Notes under the pieces: generated by a model
Told to the model about the DNA's origin: nothing
What the model saw: only the letters and a program-made list of their open reading frames with translations
Databases searched by the model: none
Translations under genes and position numbers: made by a program
Shown here: one piece after another, positions 35,927 through 48,100 of the stretch
How positions within the stretch are numbered: position 1 is the stretch's first letter
Layout: every line of letters starts with the position of its first letter
Origin: Tyto alba
Taxonomy: Eukaryota; Chordata; Aves; Strigiformes; Tytonidae
Length of the DNA stretch: 64,000 bases
Direction of reading: 5' to 3'
Assembly (NCBI RefSeq): GCF_018691265.1
Contig: NW_024881301.1
Span: 9,499,752 to 9,563,751 of the forward strand

Positions 35927-38900
35927 ACCCTGGAGAATAGAGAGTCATTTAAAATAACCTACATAGCACTGCTAATTATTTCCATTTTTCTTTGATAGTC
36001 AAGCTTTCAATACCTGGCCAGTGATTAAAACTTTTCTAAATATGTTGGAACCAAGGACTCCAGAATAATTCCAGTCTTTGAAGTCTACACACTTGAGCTG
36101 GAGTCACAGTACTGCACATAGCCTGTTCTTTCCTCCCGCTCTGTAGAGTCTTGTTTCCCTGGAGATGCAGGTATGGTGCAATAAGCTTTTCTCCCATATG
36201 TTTTCAGTGTGCATTTGGTTCTTGTCAGAATTTGTATATGAGTGAACAAAATAACAAACCTTGGGAATGATAGTGTAGCCATATATTCCAAATTTTGGAA
36301 ATTTAGTTAGTTTTTTGAACCTGCTGATCCCACAAGCTACTTATGAAAATAGGTTCATTTTGAGACTTGACATGTGTCCTGTGTCACAAATGATTGTAAT
36401 AATGCACAACGTGACGATGACACTTTTGGGAAATTGTTTGCAAAACACCTGCTTGTTGACAGACAGTGTTAACTGAAGTGTTTGATGTGCTCATTTAAAA
36501 TCATTGTACAGTGGAGCCTCAAGAATAGGTAAAGAATTAGCAGGAGCGCCAGGAGATCACGCAGCTGCAACATTGGCAGGTGTGGTAGCATGTCCAGACA
36601 CACAGCCACTCACCTGAAACGTAGCTGGATTCAACTTTGCACAGTCCTGTGTGAAGAAGAGAAGAGCTTGGTATCCTTGGCCACCATTTCTCCTATGATA
36701 CTATGACACCATGAGTTACTTTCACGGCTGTTTTGAAATATTTTTTTTCTAAAATTATCTGGTCCTCAAAAGTTCCTTTCTGATAAAAATAAATGTAAAT
36801 TATTGTCAATGGGCAAGTGCTGACTTTTAGCACCATCTGTTAAAAAAGGAATCCTGCAAAGAAGCTCTCTGTTCTTTTGCTTGGAGATTCATGGCCAGTT
36901 TCTCACCAGCCTTAGAGGACTGTTTTGTTACTCTAATAGTACAAGGAGGCCATGGACCTGGTGAATCCAGCTGGCACAGGATTTTTCAATCTATGGTAAT
37001 CTCTTGTTGGCTGACAGCCAGGGTACATAGAGCAGAAAGCAATATTGGACAGAAAATAGTAGACTCGTGAAAGATTTCAATATCACGTGGCATTTCCGAT
37101 TTGTAATGCAAGACAGTTTGAAATTCTCTGCCAAAGGAAGGAGTGCCCTGGATCTAAGGCAGCCCATCAGGATTTCTGCAGAGGAGCTGGGCCAGGTGCT
37201 TGTCGATGTTTGATTGGAACATCTTCAAGACTGTACCATCTCATTTCAAGTTTGATAAATCAACTGAGAGAAAATTACATCTGACTCTTGCCAATGACAG
37301 CAAACTTAGAGATTCCCTTTCCTTCAGCGAAGGTGGAGTGGGGAATGAGATTGTAGCTGTGGTCTTTCAAGCAGCCTTTACACAGTTATCAGGAATTTTC
37401 CTGTGAAATCTTATCTGAAATGCTCAGTGTCTGTTGATGGTGTCTTACTATTAGGTCTATTTAAGCTTAAGCCTTCTCATGAGGTATTAACTTTGTCTCA
37501 GTCCAGATCTTCTCCTTTTTATCAGATTCGACTCATATATAGCATTTATTAGTTTCACAGCCTCATCTACTATCTGTCCTCAAGGGATATGTCTCCATTT
37601 CAGAAAGGCCATATTCAGAAGTAGCTGGTTAAGTGTTACTGTCATGCAGCAAAATCACAGCCATGCAACCACCTATGAGAACTGACTACTGAACCCAGGC
37701 TTTTTCCAAGGATACAGCTGACTTTGATATCAACATGTCTCTGTGGCAATAATCAATTTTCATGTGTTCATATAATCCCTAACATGATCAGCTCCCAGTC
37801 TTACTTGGAACATCTGTGCAATACTATTAGTAGGGAACAATTTGAAAAGAAACAGATTCAATGAAGAGGAAAAAATAGTACAGATATCTAAGTTCACATA
37901 TCTACTACATTTTTTAGTTAGAAACTTAATGGGTATTAGTTTATCCTACAAAAGTTTATTCTCAACCAAATTAAAATTTCCTGTACAGACATTTGTTTCT
38001 CATCAGTAAGAAAATTGTGTTATTACTCTGATACTTAAGGATAAAACATATTGCAAATGGCCATCAATGCTTTATTATAAGTGACAATAATGTTGTTTCC
38101 TTGGCAAAGAAGACCTGCAACTAAATGTGCAAGAGCTTGTGGCTCCTAAAGATATATTTAAATCTGAGCAGTCTTGAACAAGTGGAATAGTTATCAAACT
38201 GAAAACATGACCATTTTTCTTAGAGATTAAAATGGCATATTGATGATGATTACTTTAATCTCATTTTAAGTACCTCATAAAATGCTTGAGAGGTTTGAAG
38301 CAATTTTGAGTTCAGAAGTTTCCTTCTAATTACAAGCCCAGTTTACAATTTGCCAAAGATGATCTACTGTCATTTCACTCTGCCTGGAGAAGGATGATGT
38401 AGAGCAGAAAGTGTAAAGGAGAAGCATTCACAGACTGACCTGGATTTAGAAACAGAGAACCCACATTCATCTTTCACAGAGTCTGAATCTCAATAAGGAT
38501 GAAAACCTTCACTTTTCTAACATCTGGACAACTCTTCTAAGATCGATGGTCTCTGTTTCACTTGTAAAGCTGTCTAGAGTTCCATGAACTTATTCACTCA
38601 GTTCAGTGAAATGATTACTGGGTAGAATTCACTGGACAGCATGATCCTAGTCAGACATGGTGATTGCCACCATTCTTCATTAGACTATCTGAGTTAGCAA
38701 CTGCAAAATGGTGCTCCATGACATTTGCCACTGGTTTTCCCATATCCTCTAATTTCTGCAAGTCTTCCATGATGAGCAGGGTTTCGTGTAAGTGGATCAG
38801 CTTTCCTTGATGGGCACAAACTCTGGGAATGGGCATGATCTGAAGAATGTAATCTATCAGATGCTAAGCAGTACAGCCAAAAGTTCACCCTGCTCTTCGC

Positions 38901-39984
38901 ATAATATTACAGTATTAGTAAACTGCTTGCATCAATGAACTATTCTTAAGTGGTTAAATTCAGAGAAGTAGGCCCAAATTGTGAATTCTTTTATCTCTTC
39001 TTTGTCCCCTGCCCACCCTAAAACTGCCATGTGGTGATTTGAAAGCTCCCTTTTGGTTTCAGTAAAGTGGAGTATGTGATAAAACATCTGATGTCATTCC
39101 ATAGATAAGAAAATAACATTGATTTAGGATGGTATGGCTGTTAAATTCTTTTAAATCAATGAGTTTGAGTTCCTTCTGCCAGCTCACATTTCCAATGCTT
39201 TTTACAAAAACACTTCAATTTGTGCCATCAGTCTCCAAACCACTTTTGATACATCTATTGTTTCTCCGATCTATAACATTTTTAATGGTTTTATTATTAT
39301 TTTTTGTTTTCAGGTGGAGGTCCTATTTCATAACTACATTTTAAACTTTTAATTCCCAGATTATGTCTTTTCTGTTTTGGAAATACTTGGAAAACTGCAT
39401 GTACTGCAGATTTATAAATAAACAAGAATAGGACTACTGCTCTGATAAAAATATTCGCTGTGGACATGTTATACATTAGCTTTTTTTATTCCCAACTTAA
39501 TTATTTTGGGTTTCGTTCAGCTGTTAAACTTGATCTTTTTAAAATTAAAACTTACCTTCAAATATATGAGTAGGGTTTCTTTGTTTTCAGTGGTCACAGT
39601 GTGTATGACTTGCTTGTACTTTAACTAAAACAGATGCTCTGAGGCAGACAGCAGATTTACAGACAGCAGGTCAGATGAACAGAGTCCAGATATGGATAGC
39701 GTAGTTTCCAAACCCACTTGATTTATGATGGAACTCTAGGCCATTTTTTTTTTCTCAGATTTTTAGAATGCCTAGTGTTAGGATGAACAATAGTTCTATC
39801 ACAGCACAAAGGCATTCAGCTAACTGCAATATTGCAGGTGTGGTGATCTTGACTTTATTAATATTGGTAACAATTGAACTTCCTAAAAGACTTGTCCAAA
39901 TTTAATTAAGAAAGAAGAGAACCCATCAGAATTATTATAGATATTCGAAATAGCATTCCTTTTATCCAGTTGTCTATAAAGTTT
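35927..39984. other. Non-coding stretch, no gene recognised
   Basis: No mobile element recognised. A locally GC-richer patch at about 36540-36690 and another at 37130-37210 carry no recognisable domain. A 25-base motif at 36565 recurs with small changes at 39824. Confidence 0.5.
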
Positions 39985-41870
39985 GTTTATCCAGTTGAAA
40001 CCACTTGTTTCATTTTGGGCCTATTGTCTCTCATCCTCCCACTATGCACCACTGTGAAGATCCCAGCTCCATCTTCTCCATAACCTCGTTACAGGTACAA
40101 GGGGTTGCTTTTGGATGCCTCTGAAGTGATCTTGTCTCCAGACTAAGCCAACCCTGCTACCACTGCCTCCACTCACAGAGCAACTGTTCGAGCCCTTACT
40201 GAACTCGTGTCCCTCTATTGAACTTGCTTCAGTTTACTGATATTTTTCCAGTACTCGAGGCCCAAAACCAGACACAATAATCCAAACATGGTTTAAGAAA
40301 TGCCAAGTAAAGGGCAAAATTACTCCTTTTGATTTTCTGGTTGTGATCCTATTAACAAAGCCCATGAAGTTGTAATAACCTGCCATTCTGCTGGGGCACA
40401 CTCTTGGCTCCTGTTCAACCCACTGCTCTCCACAAACACCAGGGTCCTTCCTGCAGAACAGCTCTCTGGACACCCAATAGACAGCCCATCTCTTCACCAG
40501 GGACTCTTCTTTCCCTCATACAGGACTTTGTATTTGTCCTCATGAATTTAATGAGGTTTCTGTTAGTGCATTCTTCCCTACTGTCTAGGTGCCCATGGAT
40601 GTCAGCCCTGACCCTTGGCTGTATCAACTGATCACCAGGTATGGTGTCATCTGGAAACTAGACAAGAGTGCACTCTGTCACCTCCTTCGTGATACTGATA
40701 AAGTTGTTAAGTAGGTCAAGTCCATTGTGGTACTCCTCTTGTTACCTGCTGCCCGATGAAGCATTGTCCATAAAGCACTGCCCTCTAAGCCTAATAATGC
40801 AACCAGTAGTTTCCATCCATCCAGATTATAATGTCCCACAGTTGGTAAGAGAACATTGTGGGACAGTATCCAAAGCCTTGCTAAAACAAATTAAATGACA
40901 TTCACTGCTCTTCCTTTGTCCACAAATCCAGTTGTTTCATCACAGAAAGTAATCAGGTTGGTCAAGCATGATTTATCATTAGTAAATTCATGCTGACTTC
41001 ACAGTAACTTTCTTCTTGTCACTAGAAATGTGTTTCAGGAAGACTTGTTCCATATCTTCCAAGGATCAAACTGAGACTGACCAGCTTGTAGTGTTCTGCA
41101 TAACCTTTTGGATTTTTTTGAAGATGAGGGCAACATTTGCCTTTCTATAGTCAGAGGCTTTCACTGATCTCGAAAAAACAGAGGTCCTGGGAGGACATCA
41201 GCCAATTTTTATCAGTGACTTTGGTTCAGGTCTCATGGACTCTTATGGGTCAAGTTCTCTCAAATAATTCCTGACTTGACCTTCATTCATGGCTGGTAGT
41301 TCTCTCCTTGAACACTGCCTGCAAGCACAGAGGCCTGGGAGACTTTCCTGGTGAAGACTGAGACAAATAAAACATTGAGTACCTCAGTGTAATGTTGTCT
41401 CCAGCCACTAAATTACCCGAATCATTGAGCAATGGGTCCAAGCTTTTTGCTGCTACTGTATCAGTAGACGCTCTGCATGTCATCCTCAAGGCCCCTTGCA
41501 AGCCTTAACTGCAGCTGACCTTTGGCTCTCCTAACATCATCCCTGTGTGGTCAGACAGTGTCTCTAAATTCCTCATTTACAGCCTGTCCTGTGCATCCAC
41601 ATCCTATATACTGCCTTTCTGTACTGGAGCTCCACCAGGAATTTGCTGTTTATTCAAGCAGGTCTGCTACTTCTACTGTTCTTCCTGAGCATTGGGAGAG
41701 ACTGTTCATTCATTTGGGGGAAGCTGTCCTTAAAGGCCTACTAGATTTCCTGAGCTCTTTTGACCTTCAGAGCTGCCTTCAAGGGCATCATATTTACCAT
41801 ACTCCTGGGGAAAAAAAAAAGCATAATCTGATCCTTTGAAGTTCAGATTCAGCTCTGCTGAAGTTAGCAT
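39985..41870 (-). mobile_element. CR1 LINE fragment (3' half, degraded)
   Basis: Read on the minus strand this is the second half of a CR1 retrotransposon. On the plus strand the familiar reverse-complement blocks appear in order: CTCATCCTCCCAC and CCATCTTCTCCATAACCTC near 40032-40086, GAGGCCCAAAACCAGACACA near 40257, GAATTTAATGAGGTTTC near 40543, AGAGTGCACTCTGTC near 40664, CAAAGCCTTGCTAAA near 40871, and CAGGTTGGTCAAGCATGATT near 40952. These come from the 3' end of ORF2 (reverse transcriptase) and the 3' UTR. The frame is broken many times; no ORF longer than about 105 codons remains and those are mostly antisense. The usual short tandem repeat at the CR1 3' end is not seen, so the 3' end is lost or diverged. 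The 5' limit is uncertain. Confidence 0.85.
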
Positions 41871-43388
41871 GAGCCAACTATAGTTGACATCTGCATGGGA
41901 ATATTTAGAGGCTTATCTTTCTTAAATTCCAAGTTAAGCAGTAGGAGATTACCCAGCAAGAGTAAAGATCTCCCTTGGCATCACAGTGTTCCCATTACCT
42001 AGTATTTCCTAAGTGTTTGTCAACACCATCTTGTTCATGAAATGGAACAAAATACCTCAGCTGGAGCAGGCAAAAGCTACGTCTTCTCAAACCAGAGGCA
42101 GCTCTTGTCAAATGTGTTCTGGTGACCTGAAAAGCACATGTGTGTCAAGTGGTCTTGGGAGCCAAAGATATGACTTGATATTGGAAATTACTACAGGGCA
42201 GCTAGATTTAGCACTGAAGTGAGTAGGTTACAAAGTGATTCTAGGAACACAAAGTAACAGGAATTATGCGAGTAACACATTTTCCTAAAAAATGTTCTAA
42301 ATAAGCTCGATTGTAAAACTCTGGCCTGAAACTTTGAGGGGAAAGGACAAGCAGCACTGAAGTATCATTGTGCTGCAAGCAATGCATCCCCGCTGTCTTC
42401 TTCCAGCAAGCTCGTAGTATCACAGATGTTTCTTAGCTGCTCTGATGCCTACCAAACAACTCATTTTGTCAGCTTTTCAGGGAATCTCTTTTAACTTCAG
42501 TGAGTTGAATGTCAGACCTCAGCAGCAGAAATAACCACAAACTTATCCCCAAATAACTAATCAAAGGTAATGAAAGAAGAGATTATAAACATGGCTTCAA
42601 AGAGGAGTCAAGGAGCCAAGTGGAAAACAGAGACTGCTCAAAGAGAGTAGACACGGAAAGAAGCACAAGATTGACCTACCAGGTCACATCTAAGGTTCTT
42701 AAGGTTTTTTTTCTGGCAATGGTCACAAATGAATGTCTTTGGAATAGGAATCTTTCAAGCTCCAACTATTTGCAACCCACAAACTTTAAGACAGAGGTAT
42801 TGTTTTTGTATCGAATAACCTTCAATGGTTGGTTTTTTTTTTTTTGTTTTTTTTTTTTTGTTTTTTTTCTTTTTTTCCAGTTGGCTGTTGAATCCATGAA
42901 AACCTTTGGCATATAAAACATGCTTTATCAAGAAATTTCACAACTTATTTACATACAGTGATAGATAGGCACCTTCCTTTGATTATTTTAAACATCCCTT
43001 CTAACCTTGCCCATTAAAAACTCAAGAAGTGTGTAAACTTGTAACATCTTCCCTCAGATATCTATCATCTAGGCTGAAGAGTCCTATTCCATTTAAGTGT
43101 TTCTTGTAAAGATGCCATTTCATAGCTGTGATCATCTTTGTAATCATCATCCTAGGCAAAGCAAAATTGCTTTGGAGTGGGGAAAATGTAGAGATAAGGG
43201 AAATCCTGAAGAAGGTTTAGAAGAACAAAAACATGGAAAGATGTGAGAAATTTCAGGCATGAAGGAAAAAAGCAGAAGAGAATGAAGGAAGGTTGGGCTG
43301 TTTCCTTATTTGATTACAACACCATTACTATTGTAGAGTTATTGCTGCAACCAGCTCCTACTACAATTATAGTCAATTATTACATTTA
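41871..43388. other. Spacer between CR1 and LTR cluster
   Basis: The first hundred bases may be further decayed CR1. The rest is unique-looking, with the T-rich tract at 42833-42877. No gene recognised. Confidence 0.5.
42833..42877 (+). repeat. T-rich tract (poly-T with single G and C)
   Basis: About 45 bases, almost all T, broken by three G or C. It is followed directly by CCAG and therefore resembles a strong polypyrimidine tract plus splice acceptor. No exon is recognisable after it. Confidence 0.85.
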
Positions 43389-43514
43389 TGTCGTCGTTTG
43401 AGCCTGTGCTCATTAGCTAAACGCCACGAAGTCGCTCACCCACCCTCCCCCCACTTGGGAATGGGGAGGGAATCGGAGGGGCAAAGGGAGACTTGCGGGT
43501 TGAGATAAAAACAG

Positions 43515-43520
43515 TTTAAT
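43515..43520 (-). terminator. LTR poly(A) signal ATTAAA
   Basis: TTTAAT on plus within the AACAGTTTAATAACAG block shared with copy 1. Confidence 0.5.
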
Positions 43521-43687
43521 AACAGTAACAGAATAATACACTGACAGCAGTATCAACGGGTAATGTACCATACAGCTGCTCACCACCCACCGACCAGCAC
43601 CCTCCTGCTCCTGGCTGATGATCCCGAACACAAAAGTGCCAGAGCCACACTCCCAGAAGTGAGATCCCCTCCTAGCTGACTCCTTCC

Positions 43688-43695
43688 TTTATATA
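43688..43695 (-). promoter_or_regulatory. LTR TATA box (TATATAAA)
   Basis: On the minus strand, preceded by GCTCACTA and followed by GGAAGGA. It is closer to consensus than the TATATA of copy 1. Confidence 0.55.
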
Positions 43696-43882
43696 GTGAG
43701 CATAACATCACATCACATGGAATATCGGCCAATCCGGGCCCAGCCCTCCAGCTGTGCTCCCCCCGCCCCCGCACACAGGTGAGGGCACTAGGACCTGGAG
43801 AGCCTCTGGAATCTCAGTGTGCTGCAGCACTTCTCCAGCTACCAAAACAAACATGAACTCTATTCCAGCCCGAACCAGGACA

Positions 43883-44222
43883 TTTTATTTTAGAATACTA
43901 CTTTGATCAAGAAGCTACCATATTAAAATCAAAGACAAAGTAGAAAGCTTAAAAGGCATTTTAAAAAACCTTCAAAATATTTCTCTGGAGTTAACAAAAG
44001 TTCCAGAAGTGTTGGGATTTGAAATTTTGATCGTTTTTCTCTCTATCTTGTTTCAGATTTTTCCGAGAGGACATATTAGAGGTCATCTCTGCAATAGATA
44101 GTAATCTTTGAAGCTAACTGGGTTGTTTTCATCTCTCTCTAGAGCATCACCTGCTATCCAGGCTTGATGTCAAATCTTTGGACTTTTTGCACTGCTACTT
44201 TAATGAAAACAACAATTATTTT
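43883..44222. other. 340-bp spacer between two solo LTRs
   Basis: Ordinary AT-rich host sequence carrying one flank of each neighbouring LTR's target duplication. No coding or repeat signal seen. Confidence 0.6.
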
Positions 44223-44411
44223 TGTCGTGGTTTGGGCCTGATCAGCAGCCAACCACCACACAGCCACTCTCTCTCCCTTCTCTTCCAGCCATAAGAAGGG
44301 ACAGAGAGTCAGGCTTGGGGTTCAAGATAGGACTGGAATGGGGAAAAAATCCCCCTTTGTGGTCACAAGCAAAAAGCAGAATCATTAGAGGAAGAAAAAA
44401 AAGAACATGCA

Positions 44412-44417
44412 TTTATT
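44412..44417 (-). terminator. LTR poly(A) signal AATAAA
   Basis: TTTATT on plus. Same relative place as in copy 1, about 700 bp after the TATA-like box. Confidence 0.55.
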
Positions 44418-44958
44418 ACAGACACTAACAACACTTAGAGTAGGACAGTGAGAAGCATTGCCACATCTTGAGAACACCTTCCCCCCACCCCTCCCTTCTT
44501 CCCAGGCTCAGCTCTGCTCCCGATATCTCTACCTCCTCCCGCAGCGGCTCAGGGGCAGGGAATGGGGGGTGCAGTCAGTGCTGCCACTTCTGCCATCTTT
44601 GGTGGCAAGAGCTGCTGGAACTTCTCCTGCTCCATCGTGGTCCCCCTCTCACAGGAGACAGTCCTCCACAAACTTTCTCTGACACGAGTCCCTCCCATGG
44701 GCTGCAGCGTTCCCCACACTGCTCCATCGTGGGTCACCAACTTTCTCTGACTGGATTCCTTCCCACAGCTGCAGCCCTTCCTGAGCTGCTCTGGCATGGG
44801 ACACCCCCGCATGCTGCAATCCTTCCAGTGCTGAATTACAGCAGCAGGGCTACCTTTTCCCACAAGACCCTGGCCTTCTTCAGGCACAGCACCTTGATCA
44901 TCCAGGTGAAATGAAACACAGGCCATAAATCAATGCCTGCTCCACTGTAGAACTTCAT

Positions 44959-44977
44959 GGGGGGGGGGGGGGGGGGG
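44959..44977 (+). repeat. Poly(G) run of 19
   Basis: Nineteen G in a row inside the LTR. Copy 1 has only short G clusters at the equivalent place (around 13176-13189), so the run arose after the copies separated. It could form G-quadruplex structures or be a sequencing/assembly length error. Confidence 0.85.
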
Positions 44978-45114
44978 CACCCTACCATCTCACCACAGAA
45001 TACAGGGACAAGGGGGTCTCTGCTCTGGCACACCTCCCTCCACCTTTCCTCCTCCATTCACACAGCTGCAGCAACTCCTCCTCACAAGTCCCACTGCTCA
45101 TCACCACGTCCCTT

Positions 45115-45122
45115 CTTAAATA
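45115..45122 (-). promoter_or_regulatory. LTR TATA-like box (TATTTAAG)
   Basis: Identical to the box in copy 1 and in the same context. Confidence 0.45.
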
Positions 45123-48100
45123 CATTATTGCACAGGTGCCACTGATTGACTCAGTTTCCAAACAGAGGTGGAGCAGACTTGGAGCTGGGGGAGTTTCAAG
45201 AAGCTTCTCACAGGCGGCCACCCCTATAGCCCTCTCCCCTGCCACCAAAAAAACACCACCACTCACTCAACCCAGGACAACTTTATTTATTAGCTGGAAC
45301 TCTAAACTCATGTAATGTATTTGAATTGTGAATAAATTGTCTTCTATTTTGACATTGCTGCATTGTAACAAATTGAGTTTGCTGTATGTTTTCTCTGACT
45401 GATGGCTTGAGAAAACTTTTCTGGCATTTTGAGCTCTTTTACTCTTAAATATGTAGTTTTATCACTCAGAAAAAAAAAAAAGCAAAAGTAATGAATCATT
45501 CTGGACCTTCATTCATACTAACATAATTCTATTTTCTAAGGAAAATAAGTTTAAACTTTTATTTGAAACCTGGCATGAAGCTGCAACATCATGGGAGTAT
45601 CAGAATAACATAGAAAAGTTGAGATATGAATGTCAGGATATTAAATCAACATTTGGAATTATTATTCATTTAGGAACTACTTAGAGGGTGTTAACTACTG
45701 CTGGGGAGCCCTCCTTACTGCAAGCAGGCTCTATGGCTTCAGTAAGATCCTACTTGCATAGCTTTTAACTCCCATGGGTGGAAATTCCCCATTATGACTC
45801 TTCAAAAATATATTTTTTTTTAAAATAGTAAAATCTTATTAACAGAATATTGTGAAAGACAAAAATCATATCTCGCAGAAACAGTTAATCAAGTTGCTAT
45901 AGTCTAAGCCATATCATGAATCAGTGACATAGCTCACATGGATTTCCTCCAAGCTGAGCTCTGGGGCTCTCTGTAGTCTGACAGCTACTCCTGCCATTCA
46001 GCATTAAACATTGTTTCTTTGGTATTTGTAGATTAAATGGTGATGCCCATCTTCCAGATATTCCCCAACCATCCCAACGGATAACAGGTTTCTCCAAAGA
46101 TATTGGATTGAGATCTCTATTGCCAGGAGCTATGCATATGTAGTTGAACTGTGTCCTCTACTTGAAGACAAAATACTTCAAAGTGCAGAAACTGAGGCAT
46201 GAACATTGAACATATATGACAAATTGTCATGCTGAGAAGTCATCTTACAAGTAGTTCTACAATAAAACAGGGAGTTTATAACTCCTGTAACAGTGCTAAG
46301 CAAAGCTAAAATTATTCACTTTACACAAATATGTTATCAAAAGCTTAACCATGGATAAGATTCATTCCTTCATAGCCTGATGTATAGATCTTAAAGGGAT
46401 TGATTAGCATGGAGCTTAAATGTCCTAAAGTGGAAATCCTCTTACCACTCTTGGTCATAAGAATGGAATTGAAAACAACAGAGAATATAAAGTCACTTGC
46501 AGAGTTAATATTCTAAACCCATTTCTCTGAAAAGACATCAAGCCACACTGTATGTTATTCTTCACTTAACCACTTTCATATTTATCTCTATCCCTAACAT
46601 CAGCCAGGGGGATTTAGCATTTCTCAGAGTTAGAAGAGGTTTTTGTAAACTAGACTCTATGCTGCTAACTGCTAAAAATGCCCACAAGAAGGAAAATATC
46701 TACCTTATCCTCAAATCATTATTTTTTTTTGTTCAGTTTTGTGCAACTTTCTGAATTATGCATAAATCTGAAAGGCAATAGAGATGATTCTATATAAATG
46801 AGAACATTTTTGAATGGAGAAGCAAAAACATATGAGGACAAGGTTCTTGACCTGAAGATCTTACAATCTGAAGAAAGGACACATAAAAGATAAAAACTCT
46901 CAAGGGCAGACTGGGGTGGACAAGAAAGCTGAATGCAATGTTAGGCTGACTTAGAATTTGATGAGTGGAAAGCAAGGTGGATTTAACAATAGTTTTTTGC
47001 TTTCATTTAAAAAAATGGACTAAATGATGGTGCAATGGTCAGCCCGAGCCTGTATCAACAGACAATTTAGGCAAGTATCTCTGGGATCAAGTTCATCATC
47101 GGTTCATCAGTCTAAAGTAGTAGATTGCTTCCTCATAAGATCCATCTCAATTAACTAATACAATTGCACCTTAAAAAATAATTGGATTTTTGATTTCCCC
47201 TAATCAGACTAGAGATGCAATGGAGAGTGCAGTTATGAAGGTGACGAGAGAGAGAAGAGAGCTCAAATCACCTTCTTGTACTCAAAAAACAGATAGAAGA
47301 TAATACTCCAGATATTCAGGGTCATGGGAGTGTTCAGTGTTGCATCAGTAAAGTGAAAGGGAAACTGAAGTAGCTGTAGGAGAAATATGGTTTCCTTCTA
47401 GAAAATCTGCACCTAAATAGTTATTCTGGAAACCTAACTATAAATAATTGCTTGCTTGAGTGGGGCAATTTAAATGGAGAGAGAGAAGAATTAATCAGTG
47501 AGACTGGGGGAAGTGAGGGGGGGAAGCAGGGGCTCAGAAATGTTTTCCTAAGGTACTGTATGTGAGGGTGAGAGCACTTAGTCCTTCATTAATAGCAGAG
47601 GGTGATACAATGAAGTGTCCTAGGAAGATGAGGAGGGTGGCAATGCACCGAAAGAGGGCTTTTACCCTTGCATTTTCTCTTTCAGGTGAGGTATGTTTTC
47701 TGACATGCTAGATGACATCCATAGCCTCTGAATCATTCAAGATATTCTGAGGGAGGGAGAGAGAGGGAACAGGACAGCATAGACAAATTCTATCCAAAAA
47801 TGTAAATTTGTATATTGTTTGCATGATGTTGGTACTCACTGCTGTCATTGTATATCTTTGCTAAAAGATATAATCAGTTCTTGTAAGGAGTGCAAATATA
47901 TTGATCAATTACATGACAAATGACAGACTGATTTATGTCTGTACTGTCTCCAGTCATGAGTTAGGAAGGCACTGTTGCTAGGAAGCTGAGAGCACTGAAG
48001 ATTTCAACTGCAGCAGGAAAACTTGGTTTCATCATGTTGCGCTCTCTAAATCTCTTTTAACTCGTCAGAGAAAACACATTTGTTTTTCCAATCTGTATAT

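Larger units (their letters stand above)
43389..43882 (-). mobile_element. Solo ERV LTR, type B (copy 3)
   Basis: A 494-bp LTR, TGTCGTCG...CCAGGACA, flanked by ATTTA (43384-43388) and TTTTA (43883-43887), a 5-bp duplication with one mismatch. Minus orientation follows from TATATAAA at 43688-43695 and ATTAAA at 43515-43520 on that strand. It is about 100 bp shorter than copy 1, the loss lying mainly in the U3 part. The second G of the usual TGTCGTGG start has changed to C. Confidence 0.9.
44223..45279 (-). mobile_element. Solo ERV LTR, type A (copy 2)
   Basis: A 1057-bp LTR, TGTCGTGG...CCAGGACA, flanked by ATTTT (44218-44222) and ACTTT (45280-45284), a 5-bp duplication with one mismatch. It aligns along its whole length with copy 1: the shared AAGCATTGCCACATCTTGAG block, the three GCTCC motifs, the CCTTCTTAAATACATTAT TATA block and the final CTACCA/CCACCA-AAAAAC stretch. 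Minus orientation as for copy 1. It differs by many substitutions and by a run of 19 G. No internal retroviral sequence adjoins it. Confidence 0.9.

Noticed and set aside
40415..40627. ORFs of 60-105 codons at 40.2-41.9 kb
   Set aside because: They are broken or antisense pieces of the CR1 fragment, not separate genes.
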